From Flammeovirgaceae bacterium UBA4465 (GTDB lineage Bacteria; Bacteroidota; Bacteroidia; Cytophagales; Cyclobacteriaceae): a stretch of 64,000 nt of DNA. The position numbers were made by a program, and so were the translations under genes. The stretch lies in assembly GCA_905182375.1 (NCBI GenBank), contig CAJJBF010000009.1:169984-233983 (forward strand), in the 5' to 3' direction. This document shows positions 9,339 through 18,708 of this stretch, one piece after another. Each line of letters starts with the position of its first letter. The stretch's first letter is position 1. A model generated the notes under the pieces. It searched no databases and had not been told where the DNA came from. It was given only the letters and a program-made list of their open reading frames with translations.

Positions 9339-11340
9339 TCAAGTCAATGTCTCCATCGGCGAGGGACTGAATCTGCTCATTGTCTCTCACATTGAATTCA
9401 ATGTAAGCCCTTAGGGAGTCTATGGCGTAATATTCATTGGTGAAGATGCGCGTCACATTTTCCCTGACCTCATTGTCTCGGCCCGAAATACCTGTGGCAA
9501 TGATATCTAAATCTCCATCTGAATCAATATCCCCCACTGAGATACTTGCCTCACCCAACTGTAATTGACCCGAATAATCATAGGTTCCTCCAGTCAGACC
9601 TGCACGTGTATTAGCAATAATTCCACCCACAGGATTATCTCCTTTGCCCGTACCCGCATAAATAATTTCTAAATCACCATCATTGTCAAGATCTGCAAAT
9701 TCAATATCTCCTTTGGTAAAGCCTTCTCTATAGAACTTATCGTTTTTCTCGAAAATAACACTACTCCTTGAAGTGTCGTACTTATTCTCATAGAGGTTCA
9801 TGATGTAATCAATTTGACCATCACTAACAGTCAGACCTGCCAAGACCATGTCAATATCTCCATCAGCATCCGAATCTCCAAAGGCCAGCGTAGCATCGGT
9901 AACCCCATCAATAGGCGTACCATTATCTACCTTTATGAGTGAGCCGGCTCCATTGTTCTTGTAAATATTAAGTACTGTAGCTGCCTCGAGATCTTTACCT
10001 GTCACCACTAAGTCTAAATACCCATCATTGTCAAAGTCTACCCAGCCTAAATCTCCTTCAGACTGACGCGCCAGCTCGTTGTTAGAATCAACAAATACTC
10101 CTGAATCATTGCGATAAAGTATTGTTTGGTACCCTTGTGAGGTACCCATTAAGGCTAAATCCAAATCTCCATCACGATCATAATCTCCCCAAGCTACATT
10201 GCCGTTGGCAATTCCTGGGATCGCCTGATCCATTTTCGTGAATGGCTCAGTAGTTGATACGGTTTGTATAGCTGAAAATGCTGAGGTATTGCCAAATTGA
10301 TCAATGGCCTTGACCTTGAAGTAATATGAATCTGCTAAATCATAAGCATCAAAGACTTGTCTTTTTGATTTTTGGAAGCTTTCAAAGCGATCTGGAAATA
10401 ATGGATATCCAGATGCATTCAAATTACCCCTACTCAAGTTAAAATTATCGTCTGTACCTACTTGGGCAGCATAACCTATTTTTCCTGAATTGGTATCTGA
10501 CCACTTGAGTTCTACCTTGTAACCATTGTTCTGACCGATCAATTCGGTAGGAACAGCTAGGGCACCCCCAGTGGTCATGCTAGTGTTATTAATAAATCCT
10601 ATGGTATTCCCATTGTCAGACTGCCTGGTTCGCCCACTGATCACCACATCTACTTTTTGATCAGCATTGATATCAATCAAATTGATAGAACTGATGAAAG
10701 AGAAGCCTTTGGCCTCAGTAGCCACCTGAGAAATATATTGGTCTAGTCCCCCGTTTGCGTTTTGCAAGTAGAAGTTCAGTATCGCCTGACCATTCCAAGT
10801 ATCAGCTGTGTTACTTCCCACACCTACAATATCATTGAGGCCATCGTTATTGATATCTGCAATGGCAAATGAGTTGGTAATAGGCATGCCCTCTAGTGCA
10901 AAGTCTGAGTAGGCAATGGCACTATAGGTTTGGCTTTTGTAGTTTACCGGCAACAGTGTAGTCAGGTTTTCTGAAGCTTTTTTCAGGTTCTGGAAGAAAT
11001 CTCCAGATTTTGATATCTCCATTTTAAGGAAACTAATCTCTCTGGTACGGAAAGCATCTGACCAGTAATCAGCATCTGTAGTATAGGAAAGCATGACGGT
11101 ATATTTTGAAGAATCTTCCCCAAAAATCTGCATGTCAAGGATACTCTTATCTGCAAAGCTGTTGAGATAATATCCTTGAACCGCACCACTACTTTTAGAT
11201 TCTACAGCATATAATGCACTTCTTGCAAGGCCTGAGCCAGACATATTGATCGCAATCAAATGGTCTGTATCTCCATCTTTATCTGGATTAAGGTAGGTAT
11301 GTGCCATTCCTCGATAATCGCTTCTTCCACTCGCATCCAT
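9286..11340 (-). CDS. Giant-protein segment: FG-GAP propeller repeats with a fibronectin-III module
   Basis: A 684-codon open stretch with nine FG-GAP-like repeats, for example ADINNDGLNDIVGVG, IDINADQKVDVVISG, GDYDRDGDLDLALMG, VDFDNDGYLDLVVTG, GDSDADGDIDMVLAG and GDIDSDGDLDIIATG. Around the middle lies an Fn3-like module (YKVELKWSDTNSGKIGYAAQ) ending with VKAIDQFGNTSAFSAI. Spacing of the repeats is irregular, suggesting two propellers split by the Fn3 module. The frame breaks near 9,310 inside a repeat (IDFDNDGDLDLLD) and continues as ISGKDKNAVPTTILYAQ. Confidence 0.7.
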   Translation of the reverse strand: MDASGRSDYRGMAHTYLNPDKDGDTDHLIAINMSGSGLARSALYAVESKSSGAVQGYYLNSFADKSILDMQIFGEDSSKYTVMLSYTTDADYWSDAFRTREISFLKMEISKSGDFFQNLKKASENLTTLLPVNYKSQTYSAIAYSDFALEGMPITNSFAIADINNDGLNDIVGVGSNTADTWNGQAILNFYLQNANGGLDQYISQVATEAKGFSFISSINLIDINADQKVDVVISGRTRQSDNGNTIGFINNTSMTTGGALAVPTELIGQNNGYKVELKWSDTNSGKIGYAAQVGTDDNFNLSRGNLNASGYPLFPDRFESFQKSKRQVFDAYDLADSYYFKVKAIDQFGNTSAFSAIQTVSTTEPFTKMDQAIPGIANGNVAWGDYDRDGDLDLALMGTSQGYQTILYRNDSGVFVDSNNELARQSEGDLGWVDFDNDGYLDLVVTGKDLEAATVLNIYKNNGAGSLIKVDNGTPIDGVTDATLAFGDSDADGDIDMVLAGLTVSDGQIDYIMNLYENKYDTSRSSVIFEKNDKFYREGFTKGDIEFADLDNDGDLEIIYAGTGKGDNPVGGIIANTRAGLTGGTYDYSGQLQLGEASISVGDIDSDGDLDIIATGISGRDNEVRENVTRIFTNEYYAIDSLRAYIEFNVRDNEQIQSLADGDIDLIDFDNDGDLDLLDFRKR

Positions 11341-11904
11341 TTTTGACCAAAATAATGGATCCTTACCCTTGTACTGCTATACCTTTTACGTTCTATCTTC
11401 TCCTAGCGACCAAAAAGAGTTGTATCATTAAAATTATCTGCTTCGATAGAGAAAAGCCCTATACCCCCATCATATTCGCCCCAATTATTGGCATATCCGG
11501 TAACCAACTCATCTCGACCATCTTGATCAATATCGATAGACTATTTAATGGAGTGATTGCCACGCCATTACGCACCTCCTCTTATTGCTACTGAGAGCTT
11601 AGCTGAAAGATTCACTGAAAACACTCACAGAAGAATTCTCATCAATATTCATCAAGGTAGAAAACGGTGTTGCTGGCCAATTGTTATCATTATTATCTAC
11701 AATAACATCTGGCTTACCATTACTATCAAAATCACTGATGACTATGCTAGACTCATTATCGAGCGTAAACGATTTGAAATTATTATTATCTAAATCAAAA
11801 ATCTTTCATCGATGCGGGTTGCTCTCCTGAGCCAGACCAAAATCTTCTTCTTATATCCATAGGCTTCTGGTTTTACATCGGAATCCATATTAATCAAATG
11901 TACC
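11341..11904 (-). pseudogene. Heavily frameshifted stretch of the giant gene
   Basis: No long frame is open here, but coding sense is clear when frames are joined: NEVHLINMDSDVKPEAYGYK, then LDNNNFKSFTLDNESSIV with ISDFDSNGKPDVIVDN, then VAITPLNSLSIDIDQDGRDE, then GYANNWGEYDGGIGLFSIEA. Two or more FG-GAP repeats (DFDSNGKPDVIV, DIDQDGRDELV) are recognisable. At least four indels lie within 560 bases, the densest cluster in the gene after the beta-helix patch. Confidence 0.6.
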
Positions 11905-12777
11905 TCATTGAAAGAAATCATCCATCAACTCAGTGCTTGCAGCAAAATCTAGTCCCTCGACAGTGAACTCTGGTGAGCTTGCCACAGCAGACACCCCGAA
12001 CTTGCTATCAATATTTTGAATCGAAACACTGTAAGTACCCTTCTCTAAGAAATATTCTAGCTCCTTGGCTCCAGCACCTGTGTAAACCAGGCCACTTACA
12101 TCAGCGACTCCGCCTGCAGTGCTTGTAGTATACAAGGTATTACAATTAGCTCCACTACATATCTTGATGTTGTAATAATCCGAACTTGTCGTAAAGTTGA
12201 TGGTTACTTTACTTCCCGCAATGGTAATCGTTGGCACACTCGGTGCTGCTAAATCACTGGTAGGTGTAACAGTATAAGTGTTGGTAAACATGGCTAACCT
12301 ATTTCTACCGTCACCACTATTCCCCCCTGTTCTTCCTGTAAATGCCATATCTAGAGCTGCTCCGCTATTCAGTCGTCCCAAGTCATAGCTGATCCTTGTA
12401 TCCCATGGATTCATACTAAAAGTTTCTGAAGAATAATACCCCTTCTTTTGCTCAAGTTCACCAGCTGCATTAACATTAAACAATCCGGGTACAAAATAGC
12501 GGTCCCATTCGCCCCCATTTTCAGTGGATACAAGCGCTACAACACTCACTGTACTGTCCTTAAGCATAGCTATTTTTGGGGCAAATACAGCACCATAATA
12601 ATCCGAAACAGAAATAACCGAATCACTTGAAATTCTTAAGTTCAACGGCACCTCAGTCCAAGTACTGTCATTATTGGTTAACTCAAATCTTTTTAAAGCA
12701 CCACTTGAGTTATTTGCTTTACTTGGGTGTGTAAGCCACCAATAAATCTCCAGCACCATCACCATCAAGATCACCAA
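11905..12777 (-). CDS. Giant-protein segment: linker with Ig/Fn3-like module
   Basis: A 290-codon open stretch joined to the preceding one by an indel near 12,740. It contains a propeller-linked region (IAMLKDSTVSVVALVSTENGG, YDLGRLNSGAALDMAFTGR) and then an Ig/Fn3-like module, AAPSVPTITIAGSKVTINFTTSSDYYNIKICSGANC, with a Cys pair (ICSGANC). The stop at 11905 is caused by another shift; coding sense resumes in a new frame as NEVHLINMDSDVKPEAYGYK. Confidence 0.6.
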   Translation of the reverse strand: MVILMVMVLEIYWWLTHPSKANNSSGALKRFELTNNDSTWTEVPLNLRISSDSVISVSDYYGAVFAPKIAMLKDSTVSVVALVSTENGGEWDRYFVPGLFNVNAAGELEQKKGYYSSETFSMNPWDTRISYDLGRLNSGAALDMAFTGRTGGNSGDGRNRLAMFTNTYTVTPTSDLAAPSVPTITIAGSKVTINFTTSSDYYNIKICSGANCNTLYTTSTAGGVADVSGLVYTGAGAKELEYFLEKGTYSVSIQNIDSKFGVSAVASSPEFTVEGLDFAASTELMDDFFQ

Positions 12778-13597
12778 AATCCAGAGTTAAATCTTTGTTA
12801 GAATTATCATCTTGACCTGTTCCTGGAAGCTTATCTATAATTGAAAGACCTGCATTGTAAATAAGGTCCCCATCTTCCTGCAAATAAACGAAGAGATCTT
12901 GCGCTTGGCTTTGACCATTCCATCTTCTCTCTAAGATCAAGTCAGTTTTAGTATCTCCGTTAATGTCGGCCACAAATGCATTATTAAAATCGCCCAGCCA
13001 TTCATTATTAATATTGTTTAGCTGTTTTGAACTCACTCTCGGCCCATCAGTGAGATATTCATATATGGTAATACCTGACCAGTCTCCAATTACTCCATCA
13101 ACGCGACCGTCTCCGGTGATGTCACCCCAAACCATTCTTGAAGCCCATTCCGTATTTATTCCATTATCGTCATACTCTTTGGTAGGGGCAGCAAATACGC
13201 CAGACCCGTTATTGATTAAATAGGCTGTCTTACTCGAATTTCCAATGACCACATCCAAATAACCATCTTGATTAATATCAAGAGGTTTAGCAAAAGAATA
13301 TTCACTCCAATCTTCGTGGAGGGTCGTTGAAGTGCTGTCAGCTGCATCAAAAAGCTTCACTATGTAGCTATCATTATCATCTGTTCTTGCAATATAAGCT
13401 ACCTCATCTACGCCATCATTATCAGCATCAAACATATCAACGGAAGAATAGTAGCAGCAATGAGGACTGGTTTCAGTTGCGAAATAGGGAGCAAAAATCA
13501 AATCTGGTTTGTCCAGTGCATTTTCGTAAGGTCCAATATCAGGCTTAGATCCTGCTGGATTGGGTCTTGTAGCTGCCTTTAATATCCAAAACATCAC
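12719..13597 (-). CDS. Giant-protein segment: beta-helix end and first FG-GAP repeats
   Basis: A 292-codon open stretch. It opens with AATRPNPAGSKPDIGPYEN, the usual closing sequence of DUF1565-type beta-helix regions. FG-GAP-like calcium-binding repeats follow: FDADNDGVDEVAYIA, LDINQDGYLDVVIGN, GDITGDGRVDGVIGD, ADINGDTKTDLILE and GDLDGDGAGDLLVAY. These repeats typically build a beta-propeller. The frame changes near 12,740 into the next segment, and two small shifts lie at its upstream boundary. Confidence 0.65.
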   Translation of the reverse strand: MMFWILKAATRPNPAGSKPDIGPYENALDKPDLIFAPYFATETSPHCCYYSSVDMFDADNDGVDEVAYIARTDDNDSYIVKLFDAADSTSTTLHEDWSEYSFAKPLDINQDGYLDVVIGNSSKTAYLINNGSGVFAAPTKEYDDNGINTEWASRMVWGDITGDGRVDGVIGDWSGITIYEYLTDGPRVSSKQLNNINNEWLGDFNNAFVADINGDTKTDLILERRWNGQSQAQDLFVYLQEDGDLIYNAGLSIIDKLPGTGQDDNSNKDLTLDFGDLDGDGAGDLLVAYTPK

Positions 13598-14727
13598 TTG
13601 AGGCTATACCTGCTCCAATCAACACACTCGAAGAGGTCAATCGATAGTCCGTTGTTTGCCTCATCAACAAAGGCCGTACTAGCACCCACCAAATTACTAG
13701 TTCCATATTTATCAATCTCGTAGTCGAGGTGGAAATTACTGTTAACTAAATTATTTTGTATGGTTAATTTACTCGGTTTAGTTGGACCCCACTGACCAAA
13801 ATTTCTGTCAAGGAAAATGGAATTTTGAACTAATCCAGTATTATTTTCTGCATCCTGAACAATGAAGCCATTTTCAATTAATGAGTGATTCACTGTGTAG
13901 TTCTCGGTGTTACCTACCCTTACCGAATGCTCCGCATCGCTCTTCATTACCGTAAAAAAGACTATTAAGCAACTGTTACAGTTTCCATCTCCATATAGCC
14001 ATCAAGCCACCAGCGGTGCAATTATTATCTCCCACAGCGTCATTATTATATACTGTGTATTACTACTGAAAGAAAGCTCATTGAGACCAGAAAATACCTA
14101 CACCTGCTCCATCTCCATTTTGGACATCATTATTGTAAATACTCGAATTTGAAATATTGATTTTCTTTGCATCTCGAGCAAAAACTCCAGCGGCATTGAC
14201 CCAATCAGATTCACTTACTTTATGATCATAGATATGAACATAGTCAAGATCTACTGATGCTTCACTTATAGCAACTCCCGCACCTTTGATACTTTTTATG
14301 ATTATGTTCGAAAGTCCAATAAAATTCCATCCATAATCAGCATCATCCATCTTATTCCATATAGCCTCACTATCTATTTTAATTACAGTCGCCTGAGGAA
14401 TATTCTCGGTTACATTCTGAACAGCATCGGCATAGTTAAATCCTTGAGGACACTGTGTAGAAAGAACGACTACCATCAGTAAATCTCAGTTCCTTATCAC
14501 CATCTGGAAATGTGAAAGTTAAAAACTTATCATCAGCAATTGACTGATTATTAGACAAGCGTAATATTATTTTGATCCGTGATTGCTGCCACAGTAACTG
14601 TTCCTGATATTCCATCTCCTGTGACTATGTCCCCTACCTCAATAGTTCCATCATTCGCATCTACTACCAAAGCCGTAGCACCACTGATCGCTCCATTTAC
14701 TACAGCAGTAACGGTAGGGAGCCTCAA
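13594..14727 (-). CDS. Broken middle part of the giant protein: second VTG repeat and parallel beta-helix rungs
   Basis: This stretch is readable only by moving between frames. 14551-14727 holds the second copy of the short repeat (VDANDGTIEVGDIVTGDGISGTV), 14480-14555 reads SNNQSIADDKFLTFTFPDG, 14078-14476 reads beta-helix rungs such as VDLDYVHIYDHKV and INISNSSIYNNDVQNGDGAG, and 13594-13947 continues with VNHSLIENGFIVQDAENNTG. At least five indels lie in 1.1 kb, with the worst patch at 13,950-14,080. The right-handed beta-helix assignment rests on the repeated N-rich rungs and on the DIGPYEN ending just downstream. Confidence 0.55.
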
Positions 14728-16846
14728 TCCAAATACCAACACAACACCCCCCTTCATCCCATGTCTCAACTTCTCCGTTATCTCCTCTAAGTAGAGCAGA
14801 ACGAATGCTATTATTATTTTCATTGGGCGATTTAGATTCCTCATTATTCCAATTAATTGCATCTACAATGGCATCAGTAACAACTGTTCCATCTTCATAC
14901 ACCCATCCTCTACTTGAACCATCTTCGTCTGTATTGATACCTCCACTTCCTTGAATGGCGAGTCCCCGAATGGTGACGCCCTCAGTGTCTAATATGGATA
15001 TGACAGATCCTGCATTTACAGTACCCTTAATAATAGTTTTTTTGATATCTGCATCACTCATACTTGTGCTGTAGGATGTAGACTGGATGGTAAGTCCCTC
15101 ATTAATTACTAAATTTTCAGTGTAGGTACCCTCTCCAATTTTGATGGTATCCCTATTTTGTGCTGCTAAAATAGCTTTGCCAATGGTGGCAAAAGCAGTT
15201 GATACGGAAGTACCATTATTACCATCATCGCCAGCCTTCGAAACATGGAATACACCAATAGATCTAGATATCTTCAATGTGAAAAATTCAGTAAGCGAAG
15301 CCGTAAAAGTTAATACCGCATTATCAGCTAATGATTGAGCACTGGTTAGACTAATATCGTTTTGATCCCTTAAACTCTGCACTCTAACTGTTCCAGATAT
15401 CCCTGTTCCAGTTACAACATCACCTACTTTGATATCTCCTGCATTATTATCTACTACCAAGATGCTTTTGGTAGTAATGGCACCATTCACACTCGCAGTT
15501 GAAGTACCTACATTATTACTTTCAAACTTAATAGATCCTTTATCATCCACTGAACCAGCAGCCAGTATATATAAAGTACTCTCTCCTGCTACCAAAGTAT
15601 GTGGAGAGCTTAAATCTGAATACTCACCATTGGTATTTAGCTTCTGAATTTTTAATGCAGTCGCGTTTGATGTGGACAAAACAAATTGTGTATAATCTAG
15701 ACCATTATCAATATCTTCAAAAATTTCATCAATCGATACCGCTAATCGCGTCCCTTGAGGAAGTAATTGGTCAGGTATTGAATTAACAATAGTGGCTTTA
15801 TCATCCACATTGTTCACAACAATAGTCATCGTATCGTTTACAGTTCTGAAACCACTTGTCACGCTCACGGGGAGTTTGTAAGTACCAATTTTATCTAGTT
15901 GACTGGTAAATGTGAACTCATCGGCAGCTATCTCATAGGTTACTAGAGCGATATTATTGGTGTCATTTTCAATAATTCCATTAGTATTGGCTGTAAGAGA
16001 ATCCGCCAAGTAATCTGCAAAGCTCACTTTAATGGAATCTGGATCACCATTGTCCGCATCTGCAAAAAGTACATTGGCCTTATATTTAAAACTTGCAAAA
16101 TCTTCATTTACAGATATCGTTTCATATGCAGATGCCAAAGCAGGTGCATTGTCAATAACTAATTTTACTGTTTTGGTAAAGTTCTTACCACTGGCATCCG
16201 CTGTAATATTGACATCTGCAGCGTACTTAGTATTTGCCACCACAGCAATATTGAACTGTCCATTACCGATATCAGTAACCATAGAGGTATCTAAATCCGT
16301 ATATCCAGCATCAGCGTTTGATAAGTTTGTAAAAGTGATGGTCAATCCATAGCCATCATCATCCACATCTTCGAATCCGTTAACGCAATCAATCAAGATG
16401 TTTTTGTTAGCCGTTAGTTGATTACTGTAATAATCAACAAACCTATTATCAGGGCTGAGCGCCGGTGCATCATCTACGGCTGTGACAATCACACTGATCA
16501 GCTGACTGAATACAGTTAAATCAGCGGTATTAGTAGCGGCCACTTCCACCGAAGCTTGTCCATAACCATTGGCTAGTGCACTGATGGTCAAGGTGTCATC
16601 GGCCACCGTAGCGCTAATTGCCCCGTTGGCATTGATTTTATTCAGTTTGAAGCTCAATGAATCGTTAGATACAAACAATGCATTCAGTGCGTACTTGGCA
16701 TCTGCAAAGTCTTCAACAAAAGTTAACGTATCTTGTCGAGAGTTATCCTCGGCAATTGAATCGTAACTGATCGTTTGGGCACTTAATTGTGCTGCTCCTA
16801 AGAGAAAGGAAGTGATAAAGGTGAATTTGATTAAAGAGTTTTTCAT
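14651..16846 (-). CDS. N-terminal part of the giant T9SS protein: signal peptide, cadherin-like modules, start of beta-helix
   Basis: Longest N-terminal open stretch (731 codons; the last 40 or so are out of frame). A Sec signal peptide ends at LSAQT near residue 25. Residues 30-450 are Ig/cadherin-like modules with phrases such as NVDDKATIVNSIPDQLLPQGT. Around 470-540 lies the first NGAI...VGDVVTGTGISGTV repeat. From about 550 the DUF1565 beta-helix begins: FHVSKAGDDGNNGTSVSTAF, then IKIGEGTYTENLVINEGLTI. Meaningful frame ends near 14,728, where the sequence moves to another frame and continues as PTVTAVVNGAISGATALVVD. Confidence 0.75.
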   Translation of the reverse strand: MKNSLIKFTFITSFLLGAAQLSAQTISYDSIAEDNSRQDTLTFVEDFADAKYALNALFVSNDSLSFKLNKINANGAISATVADDTLTISALANGYGQASVEVAATNTADLTVFSQLISVIVTAVDDAPALSPDNRFVDYYSNQLTANKNILIDCVNGFEDVDDDGYGLTITFTNLSNADAGYTDLDTSMVTDIGNGQFNIAVVANTKYAADVNITADASGKNFTKTVKLVIDNAPALASAYETISVNEDFASFKYKANVLFADADNGDPDSIKVSFADYLADSLTANTNGIIENDTNNIALVTYEIAADEFTFTSQLDKIGTYKLPVSVTSGFRTVNDTMTIVVNNVDDKATIVNSIPDQLLPQGTRLAVSIDEIFEDIDNGLDYTQFVLSTSNATALKIQKLNTNGEYSDLSSPHTLVAGESTLYILAAGSVDDKGSIKFESNNVGTSTASVNGAITTKSILVVDNNAGDIKVGDVVTGTGISGTVRVQSLRDQNDISLTSAQSLADNAVLTFTASLTEFFTLKISRSIGVFHVSKAGDDGNNGTSVSTAFATIGKAILAAQNRDTIKIGEGTYTENLVINEGLTIQSTSYSTSMSDADIKKTIIKGTVNAGSVISILDTEGVTIRGLAIQGSGGINTDEDGSSRGWVYEDGTVVTDAIVDAINWNNEESKSPNENNNSIRSALLRGDNGEVETWDEGGCCVGIWIEAPYRYCCSKWSDQWCYGFGSRCE

Positions 16847-17109
16847 GGCAATTGTTAATTGTAATGTCTGAATAAAAGGTATTAATTTAAACGCATATCG
16901 ACAGTAATCTTCAAATATAAATATTTTTGATTCAATCTACCACAGAATACATTATTTTTGAAAGAAGTAACCCCTTAAAGCCTAATCTTTTTTAAACCTT
17001 AATGATTATAATGCATATTAGGATGTGTATCTAAACCTATCAAACCTCTTTGAAATTGTTTTTAATTAATGCTGTAGTTTGCAACTATAGCATCCCCTTT
17101 ATTTGCCAA

Positions 17110-17586
17110 ATGAAAATTATTTTAATCTCGCTATTTATCTGGTTTCAAACAGTCGATCCCTTACTTGACAAAGGATACGAACAATATGATAAAGGGGAGT
17201 TTACGGAAGCCGTCAAATCATTTAATACTGTGATTGAAATGAATCCCAATAATGCAGAAGCCCATTTTCTTAGAGCCATGACCTATCAAGGCTTGGCATT
17301 GTCCAAACGTGCCATTGCTGATCTTGAAAAAGCGATTGTTCTGAGAACAGACTATGCAGAAGCTTTTCAACAGCTGGGTTATATCTATTTGGTGGGTCAA
17401 GCACCGGCATTGGCCATTGAAGCATTTGATAAAGCCATTTTATTAACCCCCGAGGTAGCCGAATTATACATCAACCGAGGCAGTGCACAATGTATGCTGG
17501 GCAACCGTGAGCAAGCGACTCGAGATTATCAAAAGGCCCAAAAAATGGGCATAAACTATGCTGAATATATGAACTGTGATCCCTAA
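17110..17586 (+). CDS. Secreted or periplasmic TPR protein
   Basis: Small tetratricopeptide-repeat protein (158 aa from the ATG at 17110). I chose that start because it gives a clean hydrophobic N-terminus (MKIILISLFIWFQ) in front of the repeats; an upstream in-frame ATG at 17050 would bury it. Three to four TPR units follow: GYEQYDKGEFTEAVKSFNTV, NNAEAHFLRAMTYQGLALSK, DYAEAFQQLGYIYL and VAELYINRGSAQCMLGNREQ. TPRs mediate protein contacts; no partner is indicated. It stands alone upstream of nadA with about 160 bases between. Confidence 0.7.
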   Translation: MKIILISLFIWFQTVDPLLDKGYEQYDKGEFTEAVKSFNTVIEMNPNNAEAHFLRAMTYQGLALSKRAIADLEKAIVLRTDYAEAFQQLGYIYLVGQAPALAIEAFDKAILLTPEVAELYINRGSAQCMLGNREQATRDYQKAQKMGINYAEYMNCDP

Positions 17587-17745
17587 CTCTGCTGCTTTCA
17601 AAATCATTGTATCAAATATTTCTTTAATTTATGAGGTACAAAGCGGGTGAAAACATTGATTTTTAATAAACTTTGTAATTTATTTAAATAATTCATGAGA
17701 CGTGAAGGGTCCAGGCGTTAATTTTACCAAAACGTATACTATAGT

Positions 17746-18705
17746 ATGAAATCAATTCGGATCGCACCCTTCACCGATGCAGCATTAACTGAGGAGATTA
17801 TCGCCCTCAAAAAAAAGAAGCACGCCGTTATTTTGGCCCATTATTATCAAACTCCTGATATCCAAGATATTGCGGATTATGTGGGAGATAGCTTGGGCCT
17901 CTCTCAGCAGGCTGCAAAAACTGATGCAGATATCATTGTCTTTGCTGGCGTTCATTTCATGGCTGAAACCGCTAAAATACTCAACCCAACGAAAAAAGTT
18001 GTCCTGCCTGATTTAGCCGCTTCCTGCTCATTGGCTGAAGGTTGTCTTCCAGATGATTTTGCCGGGTTTTTGACGTTATATCCAAATCATAAGGTGATCT
18101 CCTATGTGAACTGCTCTGCAGAGATCAAAGCCATGAGTGATGTAATTTGTACCTCAGCCAATGCAGAGAAAATTGTAAATTCATTTCCAAAAAATCAGCC
18201 GCTCATCTTTGCCCCAGACAAAAATCTGGGTGATTACATCAATCAAAAGACCGGGCGAAATATGGTGTTGTGGGATGGTGCTTGTATGGTTCACGAAGCC
18301 TTTTCAATAGAAAAAATATTGAGCCTTCAAAAACAACATCCCGATGCTAAATTTATTGCTCATCCTGAGTCTGAAAAACACATTTTGAGTGTTGCCTCAT
18401 ACGTGGGCTCAACTACTGAAATGATCAATTATGCAGTCGCAGACCCGACGCAAAAATTTATCGTTGCTACTGAGGCGGGTATCCTACATAAGATGCAACA
18501 AATGGTGCCCGATAAAATCCTTATTCCAGCGCCAGCCAACGAAGACAATCATTGTGCGTGCGCCGAATGCGCCTTCATGAAAATGAACAGTCTTGAAAAG
18601 CTTTATTTATGCTTGAGAGATGAATCTCCCGAAATAACCGTCTCAGATGAGATCATCAAACGGGCGTTGTTACCCCTTCAGCGGATGCTGGAAATTTCAA
18701 AATAA
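17746..18705 (+). CDS. nadA: Quinolinate synthase A
   Basis: Condenses iminoaspartate with dihydroxyacetone phosphate to quinolinate, the second step of NAD synthesis from aspartate, in the cytoplasm (319 aa, normal length). The N-terminus shows [20 protein letters not shown] and [11 protein letters not shown]. The three cysteines expected to bind the essential 4Fe-4S cluster are in [20 protein letters not shown] and [12 protein letters not shown]. It is followed by nadB only three bases after its stop, an obvious two-gene operon. nadC, the third gene of the pathway, is not in the window. Confidence 0.96.
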   Translation: MKSIRIAPFTDAALTEEIIALKKKKHAVILAHYYQTPDIQDIADYVGDSLGLSQQAAKTDADIIVFAGVHFMAETAKILNPTKKVVLPDLAASCSLAEGCLPDDFAGFLTLYPNHKVISYVNCSAEIKAMSDVICTSANAEKIVNSFPKNQPLIFAPDKNLGDYINQKTGRNMVLWDGACMVHEAFSIEKILSLQKQHPDAKFIAHPESEKHILSVASYVGSTTEMINYAVADPTQKFIVATEAGILHKMQQMVPDKILIPAPANEDNHCACAECAFMKMNSLEKLYLCLRDESPEITVSDEIIKRALLPLQRMLEISK

Positions 18706-18708
18706 TAC

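Larger units (their letters stand above)
5521..16846 (-). pseudogene. Giant secreted FG-GAP / beta-helix / cadherin-like protein with T9SS sorting domain, multiply frameshifted
   Basis: One gene about 11.3 kb long (roughly 3,770 codons) that starts with a signal peptide at 16846 and ends with a T9SS type A sorting domain at 5521. Domain order: cadherin-like and VCBS-type modules; two copies of a short GD.VTG.GISGTV repeat; a DUF1565/parallel beta-helix ending in DIGPYEN; then about two dozen FG-GAP-type D.D.DGD.D repeats mixed with fibronectin-III modules. Reading-frame breaks fall near 14,728, 14,555, 14,475, 14,090, 13,950 (several), 13,600, 13,570, 12,740, 11,345-11,900 (several), 9,310, 7,415 and 7,360. 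Nearly all are indels, and both sides of each break keep meaningful sequence. This fits either a very recent pseudogene or a badly called consensus in repetitive DNA. The likely role is a cell-surface adhesin or carbohydrate-binding protein (inference). Confidence 0.8.

Noticed and set aside
5521..16846. Programmed frameshifting as the cause of the giant gene's breaks
   Set aside because: There are too many breaks, in different sequence contexts, without recurring slippery sites or stimulatory structures.
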